From the NCBI GenBank assembly GCA_017475845.1, contig JAFVEU010000129.1, positions 1-17,460 on the forward strand: a stretch of 17,460 nucleotides of DNA, given 5' to 3'. Under the pieces are notes generated by a model. The model had not been told where the DNA came from, did not search any database, and saw only the letters and a list, made by a program, of their open reading frames with translations. The number at the start of each line of letters is the position of its first letter. Positions within the stretch are counted from its first letter, which is position 1. Both the position numbers and the translations under genes were made by a program. The DNA is from Lachnospiraceae bacterium. GTDB taxonomy: Bacteria; Bacillota; Clostridia; Lachnospirales; Lachnospiraceae. Below are positions 8,702-16,402 of the stretch, one piece after another.

Positions 8702-10054
8702 TTAATGAGCCTGTTCCTTTATGCTCTCCCTTATGACCTTTATCATCCGTCTCAGCCTGTCTTCATCCTGTCCGGGATAGAGTCCTGTCCAGAAGCTGTC
8801 CCTCATTATCCTGTCCGTATTCGAAAGACCGGACACCGTCCGGTAACAGCTCTCATCACCCCTGAATCCGTCAAAGCAGGGATGGCGGACTATATTCCCC
8901 GCAAAGAGCATCCTGGTCTGTATCTTCTCCTTTTCAAGGAAGCGGACTATCCTGTTTCTGTCATATCCCTTCCTGACGGTTATAAGGAAGCCGAACCAGG
9001 AAGGCTTTGATCCCTCTGTGGCCTCCGGAAGGATCAGTGCATCCTGAAGATCAAGGAGTCCTTCCTTCATGATCTCAAAATTCTCCCTCCTTCTCTTTGT
9101 AAAGAAGGGAAGCTTTTTAAGCTGCGCACAGCCGATGGCGGCCTGCATATCCGTGGCCTTAAGGTTGTATCCGAAGTGGGAATAGACATATTTATGGTCG
9201 TAGCCCTTCGGCAGCTCCCCGTACTGTCCTTCATATCTCTGTCCGCAGAAATTGTCCACTCCCGGAGGACAGCAGCAGTCCCTTCCCCAGTCTCTTAAAG
9301 AGCGCATGATCTTGTTTAGCAGAGGGTCATCCGTATAGACCGCCCCTCCCTCCCCCATGGTCATGTGATGGGGAGGATAAAAGCTGGAGGTGCCTATATC
9401 TCCTATGGTTCCCGTAAACTTTTCTTCCCAGTCCATCTCATATAATGACCCCAGGGCATCGCAGTTATCCTCTATGAGCCAGAGGGAGTGGGAAACGCAG
9501 AAATCCTTTACAGCCTTTAAGTCAAAGGGGTTCCCAAGGGTATGGGCAAGGAATACCGCTTTGGTCCTTTCGGAAAGGGCACTCTCAAGCGCCGTCACAT
9601 CTATATTGTATCCCGGGATCGTCACATCGAGAAACACGGGCACTGCCCCGTACTGCACCACCGGAGCGATGGTGGTGGGAAAACCTGCCGCCACCGTAAT
9701 GACCTCGTCCCCTCTCTTTATCTGCCTTTCCTTTAAGAGGGGACTGGTAAGGGTCATGAAGGCCAGAAGATTCGCGCTGGAACCGGAATTCACCACCGAA
9801 ACGTATTTTACGCCTAAATACTTTGCGAACTCCCTTTCAAATTCCACTGTATATCTGCCTGCCGTAAGGAAGAATTCCAATGATGAATCCACCAGGTTCA
9901 CCATTTCCTCCCAGTCGTAATATCTGCCTCCGTAAGGGATCCTGTCTCCCTCCTTATAGGGAATGTCCTTTTTATGATATATCCCGGCATATTCCCTGAC
10001 GGCCTTAAGTATCTCTTCCCTGGCCTCTTTTTCACTCATATCCTTAAAATCCAT
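8702..10054 (-). CDS. rfbH: CDP-4-dehydro-6-deoxyglucose 3-dehydratase (E1)
   Basis: 450 residues from ATG 10054. It has the DegT/DnrJ/EryC1 fold, but the PLP-binding lysine is replaced by histidine in SFYPPHHMTMGEGG (224-237; His230 is the likely equivalent of E1 His220), the hallmark of RfbH/AscC. RfbH uses PMP and a [2Fe-2S] cluster to remove the C3 hydroxyl of CDP-4-keto-6-deoxyglucose. The cluster cysteines are present: Cys260, Cys262 and Cys270 in the C-x1-C-x7-C spacing, with Cys198 (in EDNCDALG) as the fourth; the gap from Cys198 to Cys260 is 61 residues, a few more than in the Yersinia enzyme. An extra Cys261 makes a CCC run. Catalysis needs an RfbI-type reductase, not found here. 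Start choice: an in-frame ATG at 10084 lies inside rfbG, whereas ATG 10054 has AGGAG 5 bases upstream and 11 bases of space after the rfbG stop. Confidence 0.95.
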   Translation of the reverse strand: MDFKDMSEKEAREEILKAVREYAGIYHKKDIPYKEGDRIPYGGRYYDWEEMVNLVDSSLEFFLTAGRYTVEFEREFAKYLGVKYVSVVNSGSSANLLAFMTLTSPLLKERQIKRGDEVITVAAGFPTTIAPVVQYGAVPVFLDVTIPGYNIDVTALESALSERTKAVFLAHTLGNPFDLKAVKDFCVSHSLWLIEDNCDALGSLYEMDWEEKFTGTIGDIGTSSFYPPHHMTMGEGGAVYTDDPLLNKIMRSLRDWGRDCCCPPGVDNFCGQRYEGQYGELPKGYDHKYVYSHFGYNLKATDMQAAIGCAQLKKLPFFTKRRRENFEIMKEGLLDLQDALILPEATEGSKPSWFGFLITVRKGYDRNRIVRFLEKEKIQTRMLFAGNIVRHPCFDGFRGDESCYRTVSGLSNTDRIMRDSFWTGLYPGQDEDRLRRMIKVIRESIKEQAH

Positions 10055-10059
10055 ATCGT

Positions 10060-10064
10060 CTCCT
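10060..10064 (-). promoter_or_regulatory. Ribosome binding site that sets the rfbH start
   Basis: AGGAG on the minus strand, 5 bases before ATG 10054 and just after the rfbG stop (TAA at 10068-10066). It favours this start over the in-frame ATG 30 bases upstream, which lies within the rfbG coding sequence. Confidence 0.75.
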
Positions 10065-10065
10065 G

Positions 10066-11136
10066 TTAATCCGCTGCTTCCCATTCCGAAACATAGCTGT
10101 CCACCTGGCGGAAAAGCTCCTTACGCACATCTCCCCCGCTTAAATACACTCTGCTGAAGAGCACTGTCTGCCTTACGGCCTCCTCCACATTCCATATGCT
10201 CTTCCAGCCGAGCTTTTCCTTAATCTTTGTGCAGTCAAGCTTTAAGAACGCGGCCTCGTGAGGCCCCCCTTCATGCCCGGTCACGGTGCTTATATCTCCT
10301 CCCCATTCCCTTAAGAAGATCTCCGCAAGGTCAAGGGCGCTCTTAACATCACTTAAGTCCGGGCCCACATTGTAGTAGTCCGCATAGAAAGGGTCATCAT
10401 ACTGTCTCATTGCGATATCCGCATAGACCATTACCGGCTCCATCACATGCTGGAAGGGTCTGGTAGAACCGGGATTGCGGATAAGTATCTTCTCCCCCTT
10501 TCCTGCAGCCCTTACGCAGTCAGGTATCAGCCGGTCCGGGGCAAAATCCCCTCCTCCGATGACATTGCCCGCTCTGGCAGTGGAAATACGGGGAGAGTCC
10601 TTTTCCGAAAAGAAGGACTTCACGTAGCTGTGGGTCACAAGCTCCGAACAGGATTTGCTGTTGGAATAGGGATCAAAGCCGTCCAGGGGCATATCCTCGG
10701 AAAAAGCCGTATCCAGATCATCATTTTTATAGACCTTGTCCGTGGTGACATTGAGCACCGAACGCACACTTGGGGTATTCCGTACGCACTCCATAAGGTT
10801 TACCGTGCCCATCACATTTGTCTCAAAGGTGAGCCTCGGCTCCTTATAGGACAGCCGGACTATGGGCTGTGCCGCCAGATGGAAAACGATCTCGGGCTGT
10901 ACCTCTGCGAATACTCCGGACATTTTATCAAAGTCCCGCACATCTCCGGTTATGGAATCCATATCCTCTTTTAGTTTACATAACTCAAAAAGGGAGGGGT
11001 CTGTAGGGGGCTCCAGCGAATAGCCGGTGACCCTTGCTCCTGCCCTTACGAGCAGCGTACTTAAATATCCTCCCTTGAAACCGGTATGTCCGGTGATAAG
11101 AACCCTTTTGCCCTTATAAAAAGACAGATCTCTCAT
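10066..11136 (-). CDS. rfbG: CDP-glucose 4,6-dehydratase
   Basis: 356 residues from ATG 11136, the usual RfbG length. It is a short-chain dehydrogenase/reductase of the extended type, with the NAD-binding GHTGFKG (16-22), NVTTDKVY (129-136) and the catalytic Tyr157-x3-Lys161 in DPYSNSK. HLAAQPIVRLSY (86-97) and RAGNVIGGGDF are typical of RfbG. The enzyme turns CDP-glucose into CDP-4-keto-6-deoxyglucose, the second step of CDP-dideoxyhexose synthesis, in the cytosol. Its ATG overlaps the rfbF stop as ATGA (11136-11133), and AGGTG lies 5 bases upstream. An in-frame ATG at 11214 would push the protein 26 residues into rfbF with no family match, so it is not used. The gene order rfbF-rfbG-rfbH is the same as in known O-antigen clusters. 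Confidence 0.95.
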   Translation of the reverse strand: MRDLSFYKGKRVLITGHTGFKGGYLSTLLVRAGARVTGYSLEPPTDPSLFELCKLKEDMDSITGDVRDFDKMSGVFAEVQPEIVFHLAAQPIVRLSYKEPRLTFETNVMGTVNLMECVRNTPSVRSVLNVTTDKVYKNDDLDTAFSEDMPLDGFDPYSNSKSCSELVTHSYVKSFFSEKDSPRISTARAGNVIGGGDFAPDRLIPDCVRAAGKGEKILIRNPGSTRPFQHVMEPVMVYADIAMRQYDDPFYADYYNVGPDLSDVKSALDLAEIFLREWGGDISTVTGHEGGPHEAAFLKLDCTKIKEKLGWKSIWNVEEAVRQTVLFSRVYLSGGDVRKELFRQVDSYVSEWEAAD

Positions 11137-11906
11137 TTCCACACCTTCCACGGGGCATCTCCCGATGCCCAGAGCCTCTCCAGCTCCTCCTTTTCCCTCT
11201 GGGTATCCATGCACTTCCAGAAGCCTCTGTGCAGGAAGGCCCTGAGCTCGTCGTCATGGGCCAGCTTTTTTAAGGATTCCTTCTCGAATACGGTCTCATC
11301 CCCCTTTATATAGTCAAAGATCCCGGGCTCAAAGACCATGTATCCGCCGTTTACCACGCTGGAATCCTTTTCATCCTTTTCCGAGAATTCATGTATCCTT
11401 CCCTCTTCACCTATGTCCAGTACGCCGAACCTCTGATCCACCGCAATGGCGGTAAGGGTCCCGATCCGTCCGTGGGATCTGTGGAATTCAAGAAGCTTCT
11501 TTATGTCCACATCCGAAACCCCGTCGCCGTAAGTCAGCATAAAGGTCTCATTCCCTATATAATCCCGGACTCTCCCTATCCTGCCGCCGGTCATGGTCCG
11601 CAGTCCCGTATCCACAAGGGTCACCTTCCAGGGCTCCGCATAATGGTTATGGACCTCCATACTGTTCTGTGACAGATCAAAGGTCACATCCGAGGAGTAG
11701 AGATAATAATCGGCGAAAAACTCCTTTACCAGGTGCTGCTTATAGCCTAAACAGATAATGAATTCATTGAAACCGAAATGGGAATACTCCTTCATGATAT
11801 GCCAGAGAATGGGCTTTTCCCCTATCTCTATCATGGGCTTCGGCTTTAAGTGGCTCTCTTCGGAGATCCTGGTGCCCAGCCCTCCCGCAAGTATTACAAC
11901 CTTCAT
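11133..11906 (-). CDS. rfbF: Glucose-1-phosphate cytidylyltransferase
   Basis: 257 residues, matching RfbF length. The nucleotidyltransferase signature LAGGLGTRI (6-14) continues to KPKPM (21-25, with the phosphate-binding Lys), and TYGDGVSD (125-132) gives the metal-binding Asp128 and Asp132. The GTRISEES form and the Tyr-Gly-Asp-Gly-Val block separate it from RmlA and GalU. It makes CDP-glucose from CTP and glucose 1-phosphate and so commits sugar to the CDP-dideoxy pathway. The ATG at 11906 is 32 bases after the GGDEF-EAL stop, the widest gap between genes here. An AGG sits 9 bases upstream, and a better AAGGAG is 16 bases away, which is far. No promoter or terminator is obvious in that gap, so read-through from upstream is likely. 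Confidence 0.95.
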   Translation of the reverse strand: MKVVILAGGLGTRISEESHLKPKPMIEIGEKPILWHIMKEYSHFGFNEFIICLGYKQHLVKEFFADYYLYSSDVTFDLSQNSMEVHNHYAEPWKVTLVDTGLRTMTGGRIGRVRDYIGNETFMLTYGDGVSDVDIKKLLEFHRSHGRIGTLTAIAVDQRFGVLDIGEEGRIHEFSEKDEKDSSVVNGGYMVFEPGIFDYIKGDETVFEKESLKKLAHDDELRAFLHRGFWKCMDTQREKEELERLWASGDAPWKVWK

Positions 11907-11938
11907 ACTCTGATACCTGTCGCTCCTTTTTTCCTTAT

Positions 11939-13642
11939 TTATACCATGGGCCTGAAAGAGGGATCCTCTATCATCCTTGTGACCTCATCAAATTCCACGG
12001 GCCTGCTGTAATAAAAGCCCTGGGCTATATTACAGCCCATTTCCATAAGGGCCTTTCCCTGTTCCACCTTCTCCACTCCCTCGGCGATGACCGAGAGCCC
12101 GAGTCTCTTTGCAATGTTCAAAATGCTCTCTATAAGGATCTTCGATCTCGTGTCTCCGGGAAGCATGGAAACAAAGCTCTTATCTATCTTTATGGCATCC
12201 ACGTCTATATTGTGGATCAGTGACAGGGATGAATAGCCTGTACCGAAATCATCCACTGATATATGCATCCCCCGGGATTTCAGGGTCCGGACAAAGTTCA
12301 TAAGTCTTTCATATTCGTTCTCCCTGACACTTTCGGTTATCTCTATCTCCATGTCATCCGGGAGCAGGCCGAACTCATCTATGGTGGCCATTATCTTCTC
12401 CTCTATCCCCTCCACAAAAAGGTTTTTCCTGGAAAAATTTGAGGAAACCCTTGGGGGATTAAGCCCCATATTCTTCCACTGCCTTACGGCGGAGCAGGTC
12501 TCGGCGAAGATCGCCATGTCCAGATCCTGTATCATGGAATTCCTGTCCAGCACGGGGATAAACTTATCGGGATAGATTGATCTTCCCTCGTGTATCCACC
12601 GGCAGAGAGCTTCAAAACCCACAAGCTCCCCTGTGCGCATATTTACCTTCGGCTGGAAAAAGGCATGGAATTCATGCTTCTGCAGGGAAGGACGGAACAT
12701 GGACATCACATTCCTGCCGGTCTTTACCGTATCCTCCAGCTCGGAATCAAAATATACCACACTGTCCCTTATTTTTGCTTTTGCCTGTTCACAGGCCGCA
12801 GAAGCATCTCCCAGTCTTTCGGGGAAGGATGCCTGCTGACCCTCCTTCAGCTCGGATATCCCTATCCACGGCGAAACGCTGAAGGTGCGTCCCGGTGCGG
12901 ATTTAAGGTTTGAGATAAGCACACTCCGCATCTTCTCCAGTACTAATCCCACGTTTTCCTTCCGGATGAACAATACGAAATTGTCTCCCCCCAGACGGCA
13001 GACTCCCTCGTTATCATCATCCACAAAGCGGCATATCTTTCTGGAATACTGTATTATGGCCTCATCCCCGGCCTTGGCTCCCGCTGCGTCATTGACATTT
13101 CTGAAATTCTGCAGGTTCACCCTTAAGAGAAGGAGCTCATGGGGGTCAACTGTCCTCGTTACTTCCCTGTATTTTTTCGCGATGGAAACAATATTCGGTA
13201 TTCCCGTAAGGGCATCGGAGTTTTCCGAATAGTCGATAAGCTTCCTCATATTACGTCTGCTTACAAGAACATAAATGAGGTCGGAAAAGAAGCGCAGCTG
13301 CTCCTTATCCACATCCTCCTCCCTTATGCCTCTCTTAAATTCCATAAAGGCGTTTATATAGTTTTCCCCATTCCGGAAATAGGGAAAGTGGAGCCTGTAT
13401 TCGGTCCTCTCCCCCTCATCATAGACTATGGTCCTCTCTCCCTCGCTCATCTCATCCCGGGAGACCACATCCGTAAAGCGGCTTCCCAGGTCATACTCCT
13501 CCCCGGGTTTCCTGTCAAAGAACATTCTGGAAATGCCCAGACTCCTGCAGGCCTCACCGTAGCCTTCCTTTTCGGTCTTTCCCCCGTCAGCGCCTGATAT
13601 AAGGCGGTTAAGGCTTTCGAAAAACTCCCGGTCAGCCTGCAT
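11939..13642 (-). CDS. GGDEF-EAL protein, probable c-di-GMP phosphodiesterase
   Basis: 567 residues from ATG 13642, with no membrane helix. Residues 1-130 are an unassigned region, perhaps GAF-like. A GGDEF domain (about 138-300) has the signature changed to GGDNF (218-222), so cyclase activity is unlikely; it may only bind GTP. The EAL domain (about 318-555) keeps the metal and catalytic residues: Glu344 (EAL), Asn402, Glu434 (EITES), Asp464-Asp465 (DDFGTG), Lys485 (KIDKSF), Glu521 and Glu524 (AEGVE), and Gln541. It should hydrolyse c-di-GMP to pGpG. The start overlaps the ddl-like gene by 11 bases, and a G-run (GGGGGG) 5 bases upstream supports it; a TTG at 13696 would give a 65-base overlap. 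Lying between wall genes and glycan genes, it may couple c-di-GMP level to envelope synthesis; that link is inference. Confidence 0.92.
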   Translation of the reverse strand: MQADREFFESLNRLISGADGGKTEKEGYGEACRSLGISRMFFDRKPGEEYDLGSRFTDVVSRDEMSEGERTIVYDEGERTEYRLHFPYFRNGENYINAFMEFKRGIREEDVDKEQLRFFSDLIYVLVSRRNMRKLIDYSENSDALTGIPNIVSIAKKYREVTRTVDPHELLLLRVNLQNFRNVNDAAGAKAGDEAIIQYSRKICRFVDDDNEGVCRLGGDNFVLFIRKENVGLVLEKMRSVLISNLKSAPGRTFSVSPWIGISELKEGQQASFPERLGDASAACEQAKAKIRDSVVYFDSELEDTVKTGRNVMSMFRPSLQKHEFHAFFQPKVNMRTGELVGFEALCRWIHEGRSIYPDKFIPVLDRNSMIQDLDMAIFAETCSAVRQWKNMGLNPPRVSSNFSRKNLFVEGIEEKIMATIDEFGLLPDDMEIEITESVRENEYERLMNFVRTLKSRGMHISVDDFGTGYSSLSLIHNIDVDAIKIDKSFVSMLPGDTRSKILIESILNIAKRLGLSVIAEGVEKVEQGKALMEMGCNIAQGFYYSRPVEFDEVTRMIEDPSFRPMV

Positions 13643-14819
13643 GCTTTCCCCCCTTTGCACCGCCAAGACTTGCGGAATCAAGGATGTTGGTATCAAATGT
13701 AAAGGTGAGATTTCTCTCGGTCCGCACCCGTTTTAACGCGATCTCTATCATCCTGCTCAAAAGCTCCTTGTAGGAGATCCCAAGGCTCTCCCACAGATAA
13801 AAGGAAAGGGATCCGGGTATGGTATTTATCTCATTGAAATAGAGCTGTCCGTCGGAGCCGTCGATCATAAAGTCTATCCTGGCAACGCCGCTGCAGCCAA
13901 GGGCCTTAAAGCTCCTTACCGCAAGGTCGCGGATCCTGTCCCGGAGCTCGGAGGGTATCTCTGCAGGGATCTTTCTGGAAACGGAGGCCATGCCCTTTGA
14001 GCCGCTCTTTCCCGCGTTGCTCACGTATTTGTCCTCGTAGCTCAATATGTCCTTCGTATGGAGAGGCTCCTCGCATTCCGAAGCTATGGCCTCATTTTCA
14101 TCCCCCAGCACGGCGCAGTTTATCTCACGCAATTCCTTTATGGCTCTTTCACAGAGCACCCTTGTGGCATATCTGAAGGCGTCATCCAATGCAGTGATAA
14201 GCGCGTTTCTGTCCGAAGCCACATTTATGCCCACGCTGGAACCGGTATTTACGGGCTTTATTATAACGGGATAGGAATACTTTTCCTCGATCCTGCTTAC
14301 CAGCTTATCCGTATCCTCATAATCCGACAATGTGTAGACCGAAGCCGGTAGCAGAGGTATATCCGCTTCCTTAAGTATGGCCTTCATGATATATTTATCC
14401 ATTCCCACTGCCGAAGCGGTCACATCACAGCCCACAAAGGGAACCCCTATGGTCTTAAGATACCCCTGGAGCGCTCCGTCCTCCACGTTTGTGCCATGGA
14501 CCACCGGAAAAACAAGATCCGTCTCTATCCCCTCATTCTTCTTAAACAGCTTCTGAGGATAGGGGATCAGCCTCACGCTTCCCCGGTCGTTGACCATTAT
14601 GACCCTTTCGGACCTCTTTATAAGCCCCGGAAGATCCTTATAGGACTCCATCTTTCCTATATCTTCACCTATGTACATGCAATTATCCTTGGTCATATAT
14701 ACCGGGGTTACATCATATTTTTCCCGGTCAATGTTCATATATGCCTGTATCCCGGAGATCACGGACACCTCATGCTCCACGCTTTTTCCGCCAAAGACAA
14801 GTGCTATACGTAACTTCAT
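13632..14819 (-). CDS. D-alanine-D-alanine ligase
   Basis: 395 residues from ATG 14819, longer than E. coli DdlB (306) through a roughly 25-residue C-terminal tail and inserted loops. It is an ATP-grasp enzyme: VFGGKSVEHEVS (8-19) with the N-terminal D-Ala-site Glu15, IIKPVNTGSSVG (186-197), Asp317, and FNEINTIPGS (328-337) with metal ligands Glu330 and Asn332. SYEDKY (260-265) keeps the tyrosine that goes with D-Ala rather than D-lactate as second substrate, so a VanA-type role is unlikely. The block SLSFYLWE (337-344) differs from the usual Ddl sequence after NTxPG. It makes D-Ala-D-Ala for peptidoglycan, and the upstream MurF-like gene would use the product. AAGGAG lies 8 bases before the ATG, and the MurF stop is 20 bases away. 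A TTG at 14843 is the rejected longer start. It may be a second, divergent Ddl of the cell. Confidence 0.9.
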   Translation of the reverse strand: MKLRIALVFGGKSVEHEVSVISGIQAYMNIDREKYDVTPVYMTKDNCMYIGEDIGKMESYKDLPGLIKRSERVIMVNDRGSVRLIPYPQKLFKKNEGIETDLVFPVVHGTNVEDGALQGYLKTIGVPFVGCDVTASAVGMDKYIMKAILKEADIPLLPASVYTLSDYEDTDKLVSRIEEKYSYPVIIKPVNTGSSVGINVASDRNALITALDDAFRYATRVLCERAIKELREINCAVLGDENEAIASECEEPLHTKDILSYEDKYVSNAGKSGSKGMASVSRKIPAEIPSELRDRIRDLAVRSFKALGCSGVARIDFMIDGSDGQLYFNEINTIPGSLSFYLWESLGISYKELLSRMIEIALKRVRTERNLTFTFDTNILDSASLGGAKGGKHAG

Positions 14820-14839
14820 TTCAAAAGCTCCTTTTTTAC

Positions 14840-16402
14840 TCAATAATTATCCGGCAGATCATTTTCAAGAAGGATATATTTATGTCCCTCATCCTTTATG
14901 CCGTAAGCATGGGAAAGCGCATCCTCAAGCCTTTCAAAAACCTTAAGCTTTCCTTCGGGAAAGCTCCTGCTCCTTATCCCTTCCGCTATGGGCCTTGTGT
15001 GCTTTTCACCCACCAGGATTATATAGTCGCAATGCTCCGCCGCATAGGTTCCGAACTTGTAATTATATTCCTCTTCCTTTTCCCCAAGCTCCACCATTCC
15101 CGGAGTTATCAATATCCTTATGCCCTCAAACATAGCAAGGGTTTCGACGGCTGCTTTAGAGCCTGCGGGATTGGAATTATAAGCATCATCGATCAGAGTG
15201 ATATTGCCCTGGTCCCTGATCTGCATCCTGTGCTCAACGCTCTCTATCCTTCTTACGGGTATCTTTAATTCCTTTAAGGGAATACCGTTCATGTTCGCTA
15301 CAGCTATGGCGCCGAGAACGTTTATCACGTTATGGGCTCCGATAAGCTTCATCCGGAACCTCTCCTCCTCATTGTCCGGAGTCACCACGGTGAATTCCGT
15401 TCCCAGATTTGAAAGGCTGATGTCTTTTGCCCTGTAGCCCTTTATGTCCTCCGATGTGCCGTAGAGCACCGCTCCCGGATACAAGGCCGCTTTTTCCCTT
15501 ATGATATCATTATCCCCGTTTAAGAAGATATTTCCCCTTCCCCTTACCGCATCTGCCAGTTCAAACTTGGTATCCACGATATTCTCAATGGAATGGAAGG
15601 TCTCCAGGTACTGTGGCCCCACAGCTGTGATCACTCCCTCATCCGGCGGGAAGAGATCGCAGATCTCCTTTATCTCCTTAACCCTTCTCGCCCCCATTTC
15701 GCAGATAAAGATCTCATGGGAGGGCTTCATATGCTCTCTTATGGTCCTGGTGATCCCAAGGGGTGTATTGAAATTGCCCGGCGTCACCAGAACATCATAC
15801 CGTGCTTTAAGGAGAGTCTCCAGATAGTATTTTACGCTGGTCTTGCCGTAGCTTCCCGTAACCCCGATGACCTTAAGGGATGGCATACTCCTTAGGATCC
15901 GCCTGGCATCATTGATATAATGGCGGCTGATCATGGTTTCCAGAGGGTGGTTTATGATATTCGCTCCTATCACAAGCAGGGCCTGAAGAGCGGTTACCAT
16001 CATAAAGACCCCGTTCAAAGGCCTTATGCCCCAGAACATGAACACAGCCGCAGGAACAGCCGCGCTTAAAAGGATGATGACAGCCATCATCCTCTTTACC
16101 CTGGGGGTAAATACCAGCTTCTTTTTGTTATTAAGCCTCCTTAATGCCCTGTAATCCCATATATCCATAAACAGGGTAAGGAGGATAAGTATATCCAGAA
16201 AGACCGGGGCGAAAAACAGCCTTACCAGCCCAAGAGCAGCTCCGAAAACAAGAAGCCACTGCTGCCTTATATTCTTTCCAAGCCAGCGGATATGCTCATC
16301 ATTCTTATATCCGTTCAGCTGGAACATATGCATATTATGCCTCATAACGAGGAAGGTCGCATATATGGCCATAATGGCCGTTATCACAGTCAGAACCCTC
16401 AT
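14840..16402 (-). CDS. MurF-like Mur ligase with N-terminal membrane domain
   Basis: 520 residues. About five hydrophobic segments occupy residues 1-150 (about 3-20, 48-64, 66-82, 105-124, 131-150), which ordinary MurF lacks. The Mur ligase part starts near 175: VTGSYGKTSV (181-190, ATP-binding P-loop), CEMGA (234-238), DTKFEL (277-282; Lys279 is the probable carbamylated lysine), GAHNVINVLGA (355-365) and IDDAYNSNPAG (404-414), a MurF-type signature. MurF adds D-Ala-D-Ala to UDP-MurNAc-tripeptide. The ddl-like gene directly downstream supports this reaction, now at the membrane face. Alternatives are another amide ligation on a lipid-linked precursor. The ATG overlaps the hydrolase stop as ATGA (16402-16399). 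A weak GAGGG lies about 13 bases upstream, so coupling is likely. The fusion is real in sequence: one open frame without a break. Confidence 0.88.
   Translation of the reverse strand: MRVLTVITAIMAIYATFLVMRHNMHMFQLNGYKNDEHIRWLGKNIRQQWLLVFGAALGLVRLFFAPVFLDILILLTLFMDIWDYRALRRLNNKKKLVFTPRVKRMMAVIILLSAAVPAAVFMFWGIRPLNGVFMMVTALQALLVIGANIINHPLETMISRHYINDARRILRSMPSLKVIGVTGSYGKTSVKYYLETLLKARYDVLVTPGNFNTPLGITRTIREHMKPSHEIFICEMGARRVKEIKEICDLFPPDEGVITAVGPQYLETFHSIENIVDTKFELADAVRGRGNIFLNGDNDIIREKAALYPGAVLYGTSEDIKGYRAKDISLSNLGTEFTVVTPDNEEERFRMKLIGAHNVINVLGAIAVANMNGIPLKELKIPVRRIESVEHRMQIRDQGNITLIDDAYNSNPAGSKAAVETLAMFEGIRILITPGMVELGEKEEEYNYKFGTYAAEHCDYIILVGEKHTRPIAEGIRSRSFPEGKLKVFERLEDALSHAYGIKDEGHKYILLENDLPDNY

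Noticed and set aside
9390..9920. Plus-strand open frame of 176 codons, and similar long plus-strand frames at 10447-10974 and 14741-15268
   Set aside because: They lie fully opposite well-supported genes (rfbH, rfbG, the MurF/Ddl pair), show no family motif and have low-complexity or mixed composition typical of antisense shadows.
8702..10054. Sugar aminotransferase, or the ColD dehydratase
   Set aside because: The PLP lysine is replaced by His, which rules out an ordinary aminotransferase, and the four [2Fe-2S] cysteines present here are an RfbH feature that ColD lacks.
11939..13642. Active diguanylate cyclase
   Set aside because: The signature is GGDNF rather than GGDEF/GGEEF; the missing glutamate is normally needed for catalysis.
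13632..14819. VanA/VanB-type D-Ala-D-lactate ligase for glycopeptide resistance
   Set aside because: The SYEDKY tyrosine typical of D-Ala-D-Ala ligases is present, and no VanH- or VanX-like gene is nearby.
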